Assembly (NCBI GenBank): GCA_947630715.1
Contig: CANRIP010000005.1
Location: 1-64,000 of the forward strand
Direction of reading: 5' to 3'
Length of the DNA stretch: 64,000 bases
Source: an uncultured Acetatifactor sp.
Lineage (GTDB): Bacteria; Bacillota; Clostridia; Lachnospirales; Lachnospiraceae
This document shows positions 15,620 through 24,350 of the stretch, one piece after another. Positions within the stretch are counted from its first letter, which is position 1, and each line of letters starts with the position of its first letter. The translations under genes were made by a program, and so were the position numbers. The notes under the pieces were generated by a model, which was not told the DNA's origin, searched no databases, and saw only the letters and a program-made list of their open reading frames with translations.

Positions 15620-16284
15620 GTTTTAATGTGGCGGTAGACGGACCCGCGGGCGCGGGCAAAAGCACCATCGCGAGAGCGGCAGCGAAACGGCTGCATCTGA
15701 TTTATGTGGACACGGGAGCCATGTATCGGGCCATGGGACTGTTTGTCCTGCAAAGCGGCATCGATCCGGAAGATACGGAGGCGGTGGCCGAGCTGTGCGG
15801 GCGGGCCGACATCTCCATCCGCTATCAGGGCGGAGAGCAGGTGGTGCTGTTAAACGGGGAGAATGTCAACGATCAACTGCGCACCGGCGAGGTGAGCGGC
15901 GTTTCTTCCGTGATCAGCACGGTGCCTCAGGTGCGGGCCAAGATGGTGAGTCTCCAGAAAAAACTGGCGGCTCAGTGCGATTGTATCATGGACGGCAGGG
16001 ACATTGGCACCTGTGTGCTGCCGGACGCGCAGTTGAAGGTTTATCTGACCGCAGACAGCGGGGTAAGGGCGAAACGGCGCTTTGACGAGCTGACCCAAAA
16101 GGGGCAGGACTGCAGCCTGGAGCAGATCCGGAAGGACATGGAGGAAAGGGATTACAGGGACATGCACAGGGAGATTTCCCCCTTGCGGCAGGCGCCGGAC
16201 GCGGTTTTGCTGGACACTTCCCACATGACTCCGGAGGAAGCGACGGAGCGGCTGACCGATCTGTGCAGGGAAAAAATGGGATAG
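15616..16284 (+). CDS. cmk: cytidylate kinase
   Basis: CMP/dCMP kinase phosphorylates CMP with ATP in nucleotide recycling. The 222-residue protein has the P-loop DGPAGAGKST (8-17), the IYVDTGAMYRA substrate-binding motif (about 31-41) and MDGRDIGTCVLPDA (about 126-139). The CMP-kinase insert with RRFDELTQKG lies near 155. ATG 15616 overlaps the previous stop as ATGA. The next gene, ispH, follows within 51 bp. Confidence 0.95.
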   Translation: MSFNVAVDGPAGAGKSTIARAAAKRLHLIYVDTGAMYRAMGLFVLQSGIDPEDTEAVAELCGRADISIRYQGGEQVVLLNGENVNDQLRTGEVSGVSSVISTVPQVRAKMVSLQKKLAAQCDCIMDGRDIGTCVLPDAQLKVYLTADSGVRAKRRFDELTQKGQDCSLEQIRKDMEERDYRDMHREISPLRQAPDAVLLDTSHMTPEEATERLTDLCREKMG

Positions 16285-16334
16285 GGCCGGGGCTGGACGG
16301 CGGATCAACACCGGAGATGGGAGAGAGGCGGGAC

Positions 16335-17183
16335 ATGGAGACAAGACTGGCCCAGCATGCGGGCTTTTGCTTTGGGGTCCGCAGGGCGGTGGACACTGTG
16401 TATGAACAGGTAAAAACTGGGAAAACTATTTATACCTACGGGCCGATCGTACACAATGAGGAAGTGATCCGGGAGTTGGAGAAACTGGGGGTCAAGACCA
16501 TAAAATCCCGGCAGGATCTGGAAACCCTATCTTCCGGTATCGTGATTGTGCGGGCTCACGGAGCGCCTCCGGACGTTTTCAGGCTGTTGGAGGAAAAAGG
16601 AATCCAGTGCGTCGACGCCACATGCCCTTTTGTGAAAAGGATCCACCGGATTGTGGAGCGGGAGAAAGCGGAGGGAAAGCATATTGTGGTGGTGGGAGAC
16701 GCCAGGCATCCCGAAGTGGAAGGGATCGTGGGCCGGTGCGCCGGAGACGTTACCGTCCTGGAGGAACCGGAGGACGCGGAAAGGTTTGTTCCTCCCCAGG
16801 GGAAAAAGCTTTGCGTGGTCGCTCAAACGACATATAACTACAATAAATTTCATTATATAGTTGAAATTTTTGAAAAAAAAGGTTACAATAGTAGTACTGT
16901 CAATACTATATGTAATGCGACACAGGAACGGCAGCAAGCGGCAGGAGAACTGGCGTCGGTGGCTGACGTGATGATTGTCATAGGAGGAAAGCACAGCTCC
17001 AATACCAGAAAGCTCTATGATATCTGTAAAAAGGAATGTGCGCAGACCTATTTTATACAGACGCTGGATGACCTGCATATGGAACTGCCGGAATCCGTTC
17101 GGCTGGTGGGTATTACGGCGGGGGCTTCCACCCCAAATAAAATAATCGAGGAGGTTCAAAATTATGTCAGAATTAACTTTTGA
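16335..17183 (+). CDS. ispH: 4-hydroxy-3-methylbut-2-enyl diphosphate reductase
   Basis: IspH catalyses the last step of the MEP isoprenoid pathway, reducing HMBPP to IPP and DMAPP with a [4Fe-4S] cluster. The 282-residue protein has the three cluster cysteines in family positions: C12 (HAGFCFGVRRA), C97 (DATCPF) and C193 (TICNAT). It also has VRAHGAPP and GITAGAST. ATG 16335 (after GAGAGGCGGG) is preferred over an upstream ATG because the family starts a few residues before GFCFGV. Bases 16825-16922 are strikingly AT-rich compared with the rest and contain a promoter-like sequence. The 3' end overlaps rpsA by 20 bp. Confidence 0.95.
   Translation: METRLAQHAGFCFGVRRAVDTVYEQVKTGKTIYTYGPIVHNEEVIRELEKLGVKTIKSRQDLETLSSGIVIVRAHGAPPDVFRLLEEKGIQCVDATCPFVKRIHRIVEREKAEGKHIVVVGDARHPEVEGIVGRCAGDVTVLEEPEDAERFVPPQGKKLCVVAQTTYNYNKFHYIVEIFEKKGYNSSTVNTICNATQERQQAAGELASVADVMIVIGGKHSSNTRKLYDICKKECAQTYFIQTLDDLHMELPESVRLVGITAGASTPNKIIEEVQNYVRINF
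16861..16889 (+). promoter_or_regulatory. internal promoter within ispH, reading toward rpsA
   Basis: TTGAAA (16861-16866), a 17-bp spacer and TACAAT (16884-16889) lie inside the ispH coding region, in a patch of about 100 bp that is much more AT-rich than its surroundings. It would start a transcript about 270 nt upstream of rpsA. Confidence 0.65.
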
Positions 17184-18303
17184 ACAAATGCTGGAGGAAT
17201 CTTGTAAACCAATACATGCGGGAGAGGTAGTCGAAGGCACGGTGATCGATGTGAAACCGGACGAGATCGTTTTGAATATCGGTTACAAGTCGGACGGTAT
17301 TCTGACAAAGAACGAATATACCAATGATTCCAGCGTTGATCTGACGGCGGCGGTAAAGCCGGGAGACACTATGGAAGTAAAGGTTTTGAAGGTAAACGAC
17401 GGTGAGGGACAGGTGGCGTTGACCTATAAGCGCCTGGCCGCCGACAGAGGGAACAAGAGAATCGAGGAAGCGTATAACAGCCATGAAGTCCTGAAGGCTA
17501 CCGTAGCTCAGGTGCTGGAGGGCGGGTTAAGCGTGATTGTGGACGAGGTGAGAATCTTTATCCCCGCCAGCCTTGTATCCGATACCTATGAGAAGGATCT
17601 GACAAAGTACGCCGGTCAGGAGATCGAGTTTGTGATCAGCGAGTACAATCCCAGGAGAAGGAGATACATCGGGGACAGAAGACAACTGCTGGCGGCGAGA
17701 AAGGCGGAACTTCAGAAAGAACTGTTCGAGAGGATCAAAGAGGGCGATGTGGTGGAAGGCGTGGTCAAAAATGTGACCGACTTCGGCGCGTTTGTGGATT
17801 TGGGAGGCGTGGACGGACTTCTGCACATTTCCGAAATGTCCTGGGGACGGGTGGAGCATCCGAAAAAAGTGTTTAAGGTGGGAGACAAGCTGAAGGTGCT
17901 GATCAAGGAAATCAGCGGCAGCAAGATTGCCCTTTCCCTGAAATTTGAGGATGCAAATCCCTGGAAGAACGCGGCGCAAAAATATGCGGCTGGAAATATT
18001 GTGACGGGTAAAGTGGCAAGAATGACGGATTTCGGCGCGTTTATTGAGTTGGAGCCCGGCGTGGACGCCCTGCTGCACGTTTCCCAGATCGCAAAAGAGC
18101 ATGTGGAGAAACCTTCCGATGTTTTGAGCGTCGGCCAGGAAATTACCGCGAAGGTAGTGGACTTTAATGAGAACGACAAAAAGATCTCTTTGAGCATCAA
18201 GGCTATGGCGGCAAGCGAGCATGAGGAGGATGCGGACGAGGTGGCTGTTGACATTGGAGCCGTGATCGCTCAGGAGAATGACGAGGCAGAAAGCAATTCA
18301 TAA
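17164..18303 (+). CDS. rpsA: 30S ribosomal protein S1 (four S1 domains)
   Basis: S1 binds mRNA and helps translation initiation. The 379-residue protein has four S1/OB domains at about residues 19-89, 105-170, 191-260 and 275-348. The last two carry the strongest motif (TDFGAFVDL; TDFGAFIEL). The protein is shorter than the six-domain proteobacterial S1, as is normal for Firmicutes. The tail is acidic. The start ATG lies 20 bp inside ispH, with GAGGAGG upstream. In some clostridia ispH and rpsA are fused; here they are separate but overlapping. Confidence 0.93.
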   Translation: MSELTFEQMLEESCKPIHAGEVVEGTVIDVKPDEIVLNIGYKSDGILTKNEYTNDSSVDLTAAVKPGDTMEVKVLKVNDGEGQVALTYKRLAADRGNKRIEEAYNSHEVLKATVAQVLEGGLSVIVDEVRIFIPASLVSDTYEKDLTKYAGQEIEFVISEYNPRRRRYIGDRRQLLAARKAELQKELFERIKEGDVVEGVVKNVTDFGAFVDLGGVDGLLHISEMSWGRVEHPKKVFKVGDKLKVLIKEISGSKIALSLKFEDANPWKNAAQKYAAGNIVTGKVARMTDFGAFIELEPGVDALLHVSQIAKEHVEKPSDVLSVGQEITAKVVDFNENDKKISLSIKAMAASEHEEDADEVAVDIGAVIAQENDEAESNS

Positions 18304-18316
18304 ATAAATCGACAGG

Positions 18317-19105
18317 ATGGATCTGACCATGGCTTATGATTACGAGTACTTTAAGAAAGAAGTGCTGGCGCTGACGGCGATTGATTTAAACTGTTATAAG
18401 GAAAAACAGATGAAACGCCGCATCGACACATTGATCGCAAAGCACAAGATCGAAGGCTATGATAAATATGTACAGGGATTGAAAACCGAAAAGCCGCTGT
18501 TTGACGAGTTTGTCAACTATATCACCATCAATGTGTCGGAGTTTTACCGCAATCCGGAACAGTGGAAACTGATGGATCAGCAGGTGATACCGGAGCTGGT
18601 GGGGAAGTTTGGGAAGAACCTGAAAATATGGAGCGCGGCGTGTTCCACAGGGGATGAGCCGTATTCCCTGGTGATGGCGCTGTCCAGGCATATTCCGTTG
18701 AGCAACATTAAAATTTACGCAACCGATCTGGATAAGCAGGTCATAGCCAAGGCAAAGGTTGGCGTCTATGCGGAAAAGAGCGTTGCGGCGGTGCCGGATG
18801 ATTTGAAGTCCAAATACTTTACCAAGGTGGGCCCGTCTTACAAGATTGCGGATGAGGTCAAGGCGCGGGTGGAATTTAAGGAACATAATCTGTTAAAGGA
18901 TACCTACCCCACGGATTATCATATGATCGTATGCCGGAATGTGCTGATTTATTTCACGGAGGAGGCAAAGGACGAGGTATTCCGCAAGTTTTATAAATCC
19001 TTGGCAAAGGGAGGCGTATTGTTCATCGGAAGCACCGAGCAGATCATCAATTACAAAGAGATCGGATATGAGAGAAAGAATTCTTTCTTCTATCAGAAAC
19101 CCTAA
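18317..19105 (+). CDS. cheR: CheR-type protein-glutamate methyltransferase
   Basis: CheR methylates glutamates of chemoreceptors using S-adenosylmethionine. The 262-residue protein has the N-terminal helical CheR_N domain (YEYFKKEVLALTAIDL ... MKRRI). The SAM-binding domain follows, with WSAACSTGDEPYSL (about residues 97-110), IYATDLDKQVI and MIVCRNVLIYF. A second possible start is ATG 18329 (four codons later). It follows rpsA by 13 bp, in the same direction. No other chemotaxis gene is in the window, so its partner receptors are elsewhere or it has another role. The stop codon lies inside a 14-bp repeat. Confidence 0.9.
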   Translation: MDLTMAYDYEYFKKEVLALTAIDLNCYKEKQMKRRIDTLIAKHKIEGYDKYVQGLKTEKPLFDEFVNYITINVSEFYRNPEQWKLMDQQVIPELVGKFGKNLKIWSAACSTGDEPYSLVMALSRHIPLSNIKIYATDLDKQVIAKAKVGVYAEKSVAAVPDDLKSKYFTKVGPSYKIADEVKARVEFKEHNLLKDTYPTDYHMIVCRNVLIYFTEEAKDEVFRKFYKSLAKGGVLFIGSTEQIINYKEIGYERKNSFFYQKP

Positions 19106-19134
19106 GACGGAACCCCTAAGACGGAACCCCTAAG
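19101..19134. repeat. 14-bp repeat over the cheR stop codon
   Basis: CCTAAGACGGAACC starts at 19101 and 19115, with a partial third copy at 19129. The TAA of the first copy is the cheR stop. Downstream, TCTGAC(A/C)GGGGAA-like segments recur three times to about 19222. Confidence 0.75.
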
Positions 19135-19261
19135 AGATTCTGACCGGGAAGTTTCCATCCAGGAATCCTTCTGACAGGGGAATCCGGACAGGGAAAATTT
19201 GAGCAAAGGATCTGACAGGGAAGGAACAAAGAGTTTACATATTGCGATTTTCAGCGAAATC

Positions 19262-19287
19262 AAAAGGAACCCTAACGGGTTCCTTTT
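19262..19287. terminator. rho-independent terminator after cheR
   Basis: An 11-bp stem, AAAAGGAACCC (19262-19272) with GGGTTCCTTTT (19277-19287), has a TAAC loop and runs into a T tract. The A run on the left suggests it also ends the convergent gene. Confidence 0.88.
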
Positions 19288-19335
19288 TATGGTAAGATCC
19301 AATGCGGATTTCCCTTTTCCTCGCGGGATCAGGCC

Positions 19336-20439
19336 TTAATATGTGGACGCCATCATTCCCAGCACATGGGAGGCGTACTCGGAAAAGGCTCTGCGGTCCC
19401 GTTTCATCTCGTCCGTCAGTTCAAAAAACAATTCGCTGCTTTTGTAATCCCGCTTGAAGAAGGGCTCAAAGAGTACGCTCCACTGAGGAAGGTAACTGGA
19501 AAACTTCCTGGTATAGCAGTTGGCGGGAGAGGCGGGAACCCGGTGATCCTTTTCCACAAAGCTGGCCACGGATTTATGTAACGCCACATCCTCGTCGGGA
19601 AGATAGTAATAATCGTGGAAGTTGGAGTAAAAGTATTTCAGCTCCTCCTGGTAAATAGGGATTTTCAAGGTAGCCTGCGTCCCCTCGCCCCGGAAAAAGC
19701 AGTCGTTGGCGCTGGTGAGCAGCGGCTTGGGAAGGGGCTGATCCAGAACCAGCGTTATCAACAGCTCTTTCCGCACACCCCCGTTGACATCCCGGTAGGT
19801 ATTGGCCTGTACTTTTTTGGCCCGCACCGGGTGATTGAACAGGTCATAGTAAGCCAGTATGGGAAGGGTTTCCAGCATGCCTCTGAGATCGTCCGCGTTG
19901 TGCAGGAACAGGGCGTTTTCCGAAAACTCGGAAGGATTTTTGACATAGTCGTGGTAAATGCCGATCAGTTCGCCGCCGGTGAACACGTCCTTGCGGTTGA
20001 TCCCCAGGAACTGTTCCAGGGTTTTCTGCTTGCAGTTGGGGAGCCGCAAAAAGAATTTGTAGGGCGAAATCCGCCTGTATAGATCGATTCCCTGAAAATT
20101 TTCAAAGCTGTAAGGCAGGGAATATTGGGTGCATTTCTGGGTGATGAAGGGGAGATCGAAGTTGTTGCCGTTATAGTGGATCAAAAAGCGGTAGTGCTTT
20201 GCAAAATCGAAAAAGGCTTTCAGAATTTCTTCCTCCTGCCCGTAATTTTCCGCCATCCATTGAATGGTACGCCATTTTCCGGCCAGATGGTACGCGCAGC
20301 CGATCAGGTAAAGGTAAGAGGAACGAGCGGTAAAGCCGGTGGTTTCGATATCCAGGAACAGGACCCGCTCCATGGGGGCAAGCCTCTCCAGGGGGTAAGC
20401 TATGGTAAAGTTTTCCAGAGTCTCCTCACATATTCTCAT
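19336..20439 (-). CDS. RNase H-fold 3'-5' exonuclease-like protein (YprB type)
   Basis: This 367-residue protein has a DnaQ/RNase H-like exonuclease core. Metal ligands are in FLDIETTGF (D30, E32) and HYNGNNFDLPFI (88-99, D95); a later acidic site (HNADDLRGML) fits the third motif. A C-terminal half of unknown fold follows. It matches the YprB/RNase_H_2 group of Firmicutes, whose substrate is not established. The start is ATG 20439 because ACGGAGGA lies 5 nt upstream; two earlier in-frame ATGs lack a site. It is transcribed toward cheR and away from the rnf operon. Confidence 0.82.
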   Translation of the reverse strand: MRICEETLENFTIAYPLERLAPMERVLFLDIETTGFTARSSYLYLIGCAYHLAGKWRTIQWMAENYGQEEEILKAFFDFAKHYRFLIHYNGNNFDLPFITQKCTQYSLPYSFENFQGIDLYRRISPYKFFLRLPNCKQKTLEQFLGINRKDVFTGGELIGIYHDYVKNPSEFSENALFLHNADDLRGMLETLPILAYYDLFNHPVRAKKVQANTYRDVNGGVRKELLITLVLDQPLPKPLLTSANDCFFRGEGTQATLKIPIYQEELKYFYSNFHDYYYLPDEDVALHKSVASFVEKDHRVPASPANCYTRKFSSYLPQWSVLFEPFFKRDYKSSELFFELTDEMKRDRRAFSEYASHVLGMMASTY

Positions 20440-20666
20440 AAAATCCTCCGTAGAATTTACAAACCGTTTCATTGACGCTGCTGATTTTGCGGGCTGAAAG
20501 CCCCAAAAACAGGCATGTGATACAGATTCAAACATATCATAGCACAAATTTCAAATAAACAGTAGTATTTTATCAAAAAAAATAGTATATTTAACTGAGG
20601 AAGGCCTGCATACTTCGACAAAAACCGGCGTTGTGCGGCAGGGCCGGAAAGGAAAGGGAACGCTGT

Positions 20667-21983
20667 ATGGCAAAACTGACATTTACAGGGGGAATTCATC
20701 CCTATGACGGGAAGGCGATGTCCAAGGATAAACCCATCCAGGATATTCCGCCGGGAGCGGAATTGGTTTATCCCCTGTCCCAGCATATCGGTGCGCCGGC
20801 GAAGGCTGTCTGCGCCAAAGGGGACAGGGTGCTCGCGGGTCAAAAGATCGCGGAAGCCGGCGGCTTTGTATCCGCGCCCGTATACGCATCGGTTTCGGGC
20901 ACGGTCAAGGCGGTGGAGCCGAGACGGGTCGTCACCGGGGATATGGTGATGAGTATTGTGGTGGAAAATGACGGGCTGTATGAAGATACGGGCTTTTATC
21001 CTGTGGCTCCCTTGGAAAAGCTGAGCCGGGAAGAAATTCTGGACATTATCCGGGAGGCCGGTATCGTGGGAATGGGCGGCGCGGGTTTCCCCACCCATGT
21101 GAAACTTTCTCCCAAGGAACCGAAAAAGATCGAATATGTGATTGCAAACTGCGCGGAGTGCGAGCCGTATCTCACGTCCGACTACCGGAGGATGCTGGAG
21201 GAACCGGAAAAACTGATCCAGGGCCTGAAGATTATCCTGCGGCTGTTTGAAAACGCAAACGGCATTCTCGCGGTGGAGGACAACAAACCGGACTGCGTCC
21301 GGCTGCTCAGGCAGTTGACCAGGGATGAGCCCCGGATCAGCGTCAAGGCCCTGAAGACCAAATACCCTCAGGGGGGAGAGCGGACGCTGATTTACGCCGT
21401 CACCGGTAGGAAGATCAATTCCACCATGCTCCCGGCGGACGTGGGGTGCGTGGTGAACAATGTGGATACCATCGTGGCGGTGTACAGGGCGGTGATGGAA
21501 GGCCGGCCGCTGATGGAACGGATTATCACCGTCACGGGGGATGCGGTGGCCGCTCCCGGAAATTTCCGGGTCAAGATCGGCACCAGCTATCAGGATATTC
21601 TGGAGGCGGCGGGCGGTTTCCGGACAAAGCCGGAAAAGATCGTGTGCGGCGGGCCTATGATGGGTTTCGCCATGTTTGATCTGAACGTTCCCTCCACCAA
21701 AACGTCCACAGCGCTCCTGGGTCTGACGAAGGACGAGGTATCGGCCATGGAACCGGGGCCCTGCATCAACTGCGGGCGGTGCGCGGAGGTATGTCCCGGC
21801 CGGGTGGTCCCCAGCAGGCTGGCGGATGATGCGGAGCGCTTTGAAGAACAGGCTTTTCTGGACCATTACGGGATGGAATGCTGCGAATGCGGCTGCTGCA
21901 GCTTTATCTGTCCGGCCAGAAGGCCGCTGACACAGGAGATTAAGTCCATGCGCAAGATCCTGCTTGCAAAACGAAAGAAATAG
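20667..21983 (+). CDS. rnfC: Rnf complex subunit C
   Basis: RnfC is the peripheral NADH/FMN-interacting subunit of the ferredoxin:NAD+ oxidoreductase. The 438-residue protein begins with the barrel-sandwich region (TFTGGIHPYDGKAMSKD). It has the glycine-rich motif GIVGMGGAGFPTHVKL and two [4Fe-4S] motifs (CINCGRCAEVCP and CCECGCCSFICP) near the C-terminus. ATG 20667 follows GGAAAGGG. It is the first gene of rnfCDGEAB in the standard order. I could not find a convincing sigma-A promoter in the 120 AT-rich bases upstream. Confidence 0.95.
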   Translation: MAKLTFTGGIHPYDGKAMSKDKPIQDIPPGAELVYPLSQHIGAPAKAVCAKGDRVLAGQKIAEAGGFVSAPVYASVSGTVKAVEPRRVVTGDMVMSIVVENDGLYEDTGFYPVAPLEKLSREEILDIIREAGIVGMGGAGFPTHVKLSPKEPKKIEYVIANCAECEPYLTSDYRRMLEEPEKLIQGLKIILRLFENANGILAVEDNKPDCVRLLRQLTRDEPRISVKALKTKYPQGGERTLIYAVTGRKINSTMLPADVGCVVNNVDTIVAVYRAVMEGRPLMERIITVTGDAVAAPGNFRVKIGTSYQDILEAAGGFRTKPEKIVCGGPMMGFAMFDLNVPSTKTSTALLGLTKDEVSAMEPGPCINCGRCAEVCPGRVVPSRLADDAERFEEQAFLDHYGMECCECGCCSFICPARRPLTQEIKSMRKILLAKRKK

Positions 21984-21993
21984 GAGGAAGATC

Positions 21994-22935
21994 ATGAGCG
22001 GATTGTTTCAGGTTTCATCCAATCCCCATATCCGGTCCAAGGCGACGACAGCCGGCATTATGCTGGCGGTGATCGTTGCGCTGATGCCGGCCGCCGGTTA
22101 CGGGATCTATCATTTCGGGCCGAGAGCGCTTGCCGTCATACTGGTGACCATTGCAAGTACGGTGCTGACAGAGTTTCTCTTTGGGCTGTATCGGAAGAAA
22201 ATGACGATCACGGATCTGTCGGCGGTGGTGACGGGGCTTTTGCTGGCGCTGAATCTGCCGGTGACCATACCGCTTTGGATGGCGGCGCTGGGCGGCGTGT
22301 TTGCCATATTGGTGGTGAAAATGCTGTTCGGAGGACTGGGGCAGAACTTTATGAACCCGGCTCTGGCGGCCAGGTGTTTTCTGCTGATTTCCTTTCCTAC
22401 CCAGATGACCGCGTTTGACTGCGACGCCTGGACGGGGGCTACGCCCCTGGCGCTGCTGAAGGCGGGAGAGCAGGTGAACGTTCTGGATATGGTATGGGGG
22501 CGCACGGGTGGCACCATCGGTGAGACTTCGGTGGTAGCGCTTGTGGTGGGCGCCTGTTTCCTGATTCTGCTGGGGGTGATCGACTTGCGGATTCCCGGCA
22601 GCTATCTGGTAAGCTTTGTCCTGTTTGTGGGGCTGTTCGGAGGCAGGGGATTCGATCCCGCGTATCTCTCCGCTCAGTTGGCCGGCGGCGGCCTGATGCT
22701 GGGAGCGTTCTTTATGGCCACGGATTATGTCACCCGGCCGATTACGGTGAAGGGACAGTATATCTTCGGCGTATTTCTGGGGATTATGACAGGCATTTTC
22801 CGGATCTTCGGCCCCGGGGCCGAGGGCGTGTCCTATGCCATTATATTGGGAAATCTGCTGGTTCCTCTGATTGAAAAATTTACGATGCCGGTGGCCTTTG
22901 GGTATCGGAGGGGAGGTGCGCGCCATGCAAAATAA
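21994..22935 (+). CDS. rnfD: Rnf complex subunit D
   Basis: RnfD is an integral membrane subunit (313 residues, about eight or nine hydrophobic helices) that carries covalent FMN on a threonine. The flavinylation motif is seen as TGATPLALL. The start has TAGGAGGAAGATC immediately upstream. Its last codons overlap rnfG by 11 bp, so the two are translationally coupled. Confidence 0.95.
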   Translation: MSGLFQVSSNPHIRSKATTAGIMLAVIVALMPAAGYGIYHFGPRALAVILVTIASTVLTEFLFGLYRKKMTITDLSAVVTGLLLALNLPVTIPLWMAALGGVFAILVVKMLFGGLGQNFMNPALAARCFLLISFPTQMTAFDCDAWTGATPLALLKAGEQVNVLDMVWGRTGGTIGETSVVALVVGACFLILLGVIDLRIPGSYLVSFVLFVGLFGGRGFDPAYLSAQLAGGGLMLGAFFMATDYVTRPITVKGQYIFGVFLGIMTGIFRIFGPGAEGVSYAIILGNLLVPLIEKFTMPVAFGYRRGGARHAK

Positions 22936-23596
22936 CAACGCTGTCAGAACCATGCTGAAGGAAGCGGGAATTTTGTTTGGCATTACGCTGATCGCCGGAC
23001 TGCTGCTGGGAGTGGTAAACGAGCTGACCAAGGATCCCATCCGCCGGCAGCAGGAAAAAGCCATCCGGGAAGCCTGTGAGACGGTGTTTGCCTCATCCGA
23101 TGGCCGGCAGTTTGCGTTTACGCCGGTGGACTATACGCTGGACGAAACCCTGACGGCAGAACTTGCAGAGGACGGCGTGGAGATCGGCACGGTGTATCAG
23201 GTGACGGACGCAAACGGCGGGACGGAAAATCCGGAAGGATATGTGGCGGAAGTGGTATCCAAGGAGGGATACGGCGGGGACATTGTGCTTTATGTGGGAG
23301 TGGATTCGGAAAAAACGGTGAAGGGCGTATCCATTCTGGAGCTGTCCGAGACGGCGGGACTGGGAATGGAGGCTCCCAAGGTGCTGGTTCCCCAGTTCGC
23401 GGGAAGGAATGTGGAAAGCTTTGTCTACACGAAGACAGGAGCCACCGCGCCCAATGAGGTGGACGCCATTACCAGCGCAACCGTCACCACGTCGGCGGTG
23501 GTGAGCGGAGTCAACGGCGGGATCCGCGCCATACGGTACCTGCTGGAGCACCCGGAACAGGCGCATCAAAGGACGGGAGGTGCCGTAAATGAATAA
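22925..23596 (+). CDS. rnfG: Rnf complex subunit G
   Basis: RnfG is a single-span membrane protein whose outer FMN-binding domain carries covalent FMN. The 223-residue protein has one N-terminal helix (about residues 13-31) and the flavinylation site ITSATVTTSAVVSGVN near residues 182-197. Ribosome binding site GGGAGGTG precedes the ATG. It overlaps rnfD by 11 bp and rnfE by 8 bp. Confidence 0.94.
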   Translation: MQNNNAVRTMLKEAGILFGITLIAGLLLGVVNELTKDPIRRQQEKAIREACETVFASSDGRQFAFTPVDYTLDETLTAELAEDGVEIGTVYQVTDANGGTENPEGYVAEVVSKEGYGGDIVLYVGVDSEKTVKGVSILELSETAGLGMEAPKVLVPQFAGRNVESFVYTKTGATAPNEVDAITSATVTTSAVVSGVNGGIRAIRYLLEHPEQAHQRTGGAVNE

Positions 23597-24350
23597 AGCT
23601 GGAGAGAGACTTTATAACGGTCTGGTGAAGGAAAACCCTACCTTTGTCCTGACGCTGGGAATGTGTCCCACGCTTGCGGTGACCACCTCCGCCATCAACG
23701 GGCTGGGGATGGGGCTTACCACGATGGCGGTGCTGGCCATGAGCAATCTGCTGATATCCCTTCTTCGGAAACTGATTCCCGACAGAGTCAGGATTCCGGC
23801 GTTCATTGTGGTGATCGCCTCTTTTGTCACGGCGGTGCAGCTACTGCTGGAGGGATATCTGCCCGAGCTGAACAAGTCGCTGGGGGTGTATATTCCGCTG
23901 ATCGTGGTCAACTGCATCATTCTGGGGAGGGCGGAAAGCTACGCCTACTCCAATCCGCCCATTCCCTCTCTGTTTGACGGGATCGGCATGGGACTGGGCT
24001 TTACGGTGGCTCTGACCTGCATCGGCGCCGTCCGGGAGATCCTGGGAGCGGGAGAACTGTTTGGACACAGGCTGATGCCTGACGCCTATGTGCCCATCCG
24101 CATTTTCGGCCAGGCGCCGGGAGCGTTTCTGGTGCTGGCGGCGCTGGTGGCCCTTCAGAACTTTGTGAAGGAAAGACGCAAGGCGGCGGGGAAATCCTAT
24201 GAAAAAATCGGATCCGGCTGCAGCGAGGACTGCATGAATTGTTCCGACACCGGGTGTAAGAGACGTTTTTACGGGGAATCGGGAAAAGGGGAAGGGAAGG
24301 TTCCCCAGGAGGAACTGGAGATTGTGAATCTGGAAGAAGGGGGAGAGTAA
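23589..24350 (+). CDS. rnfE: Rnf complex subunit E with Cys-rich tail
   Basis: RnfE is a six-helix membrane subunit of the Rnf core, homologous to RnfA and NqrD. The 253-residue protein shows the conserved LGMCPTLAVTTSA near the N-terminus and VVNCIILGRAESYA in the middle, both containing membrane Cys that bind a [2Fe-2S] cluster shared with RnfA. After the last helix is a soluble extension of about 55 residues containing CSEDCMNCSDTGC (four Cys), absent from proteobacterial RnfE. It is followed directly by rnfA with no gap. Confidence 0.93.
   Translation: MNKAGERLYNGLVKENPTFVLTLGMCPTLAVTTSAINGLGMGLTTMAVLAMSNLLISLLRKLIPDRVRIPAFIVVIASFVTAVQLLLEGYLPELNKSLGVYIPLIVVNCIILGRAESYAYSNPPIPSLFDGIGMGLGFTVALTCIGAVREILGAGELFGHRLMPDAYVPIRIFGQAPGAFLVLAALVALQNFVKERRKAAGKSYEKIGSGCSEDCMNCSDTGCKRRFYGESGKGEGKVPQEELEIVNLEEGGE

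Noticed and set aside
20469-21995. 508-residue minus-strand open frame
   Set aside because: Fully antisense to rnfC, which has clear Fe-S and flavin motifs; composition is typical of a GC-rich shadow frame.
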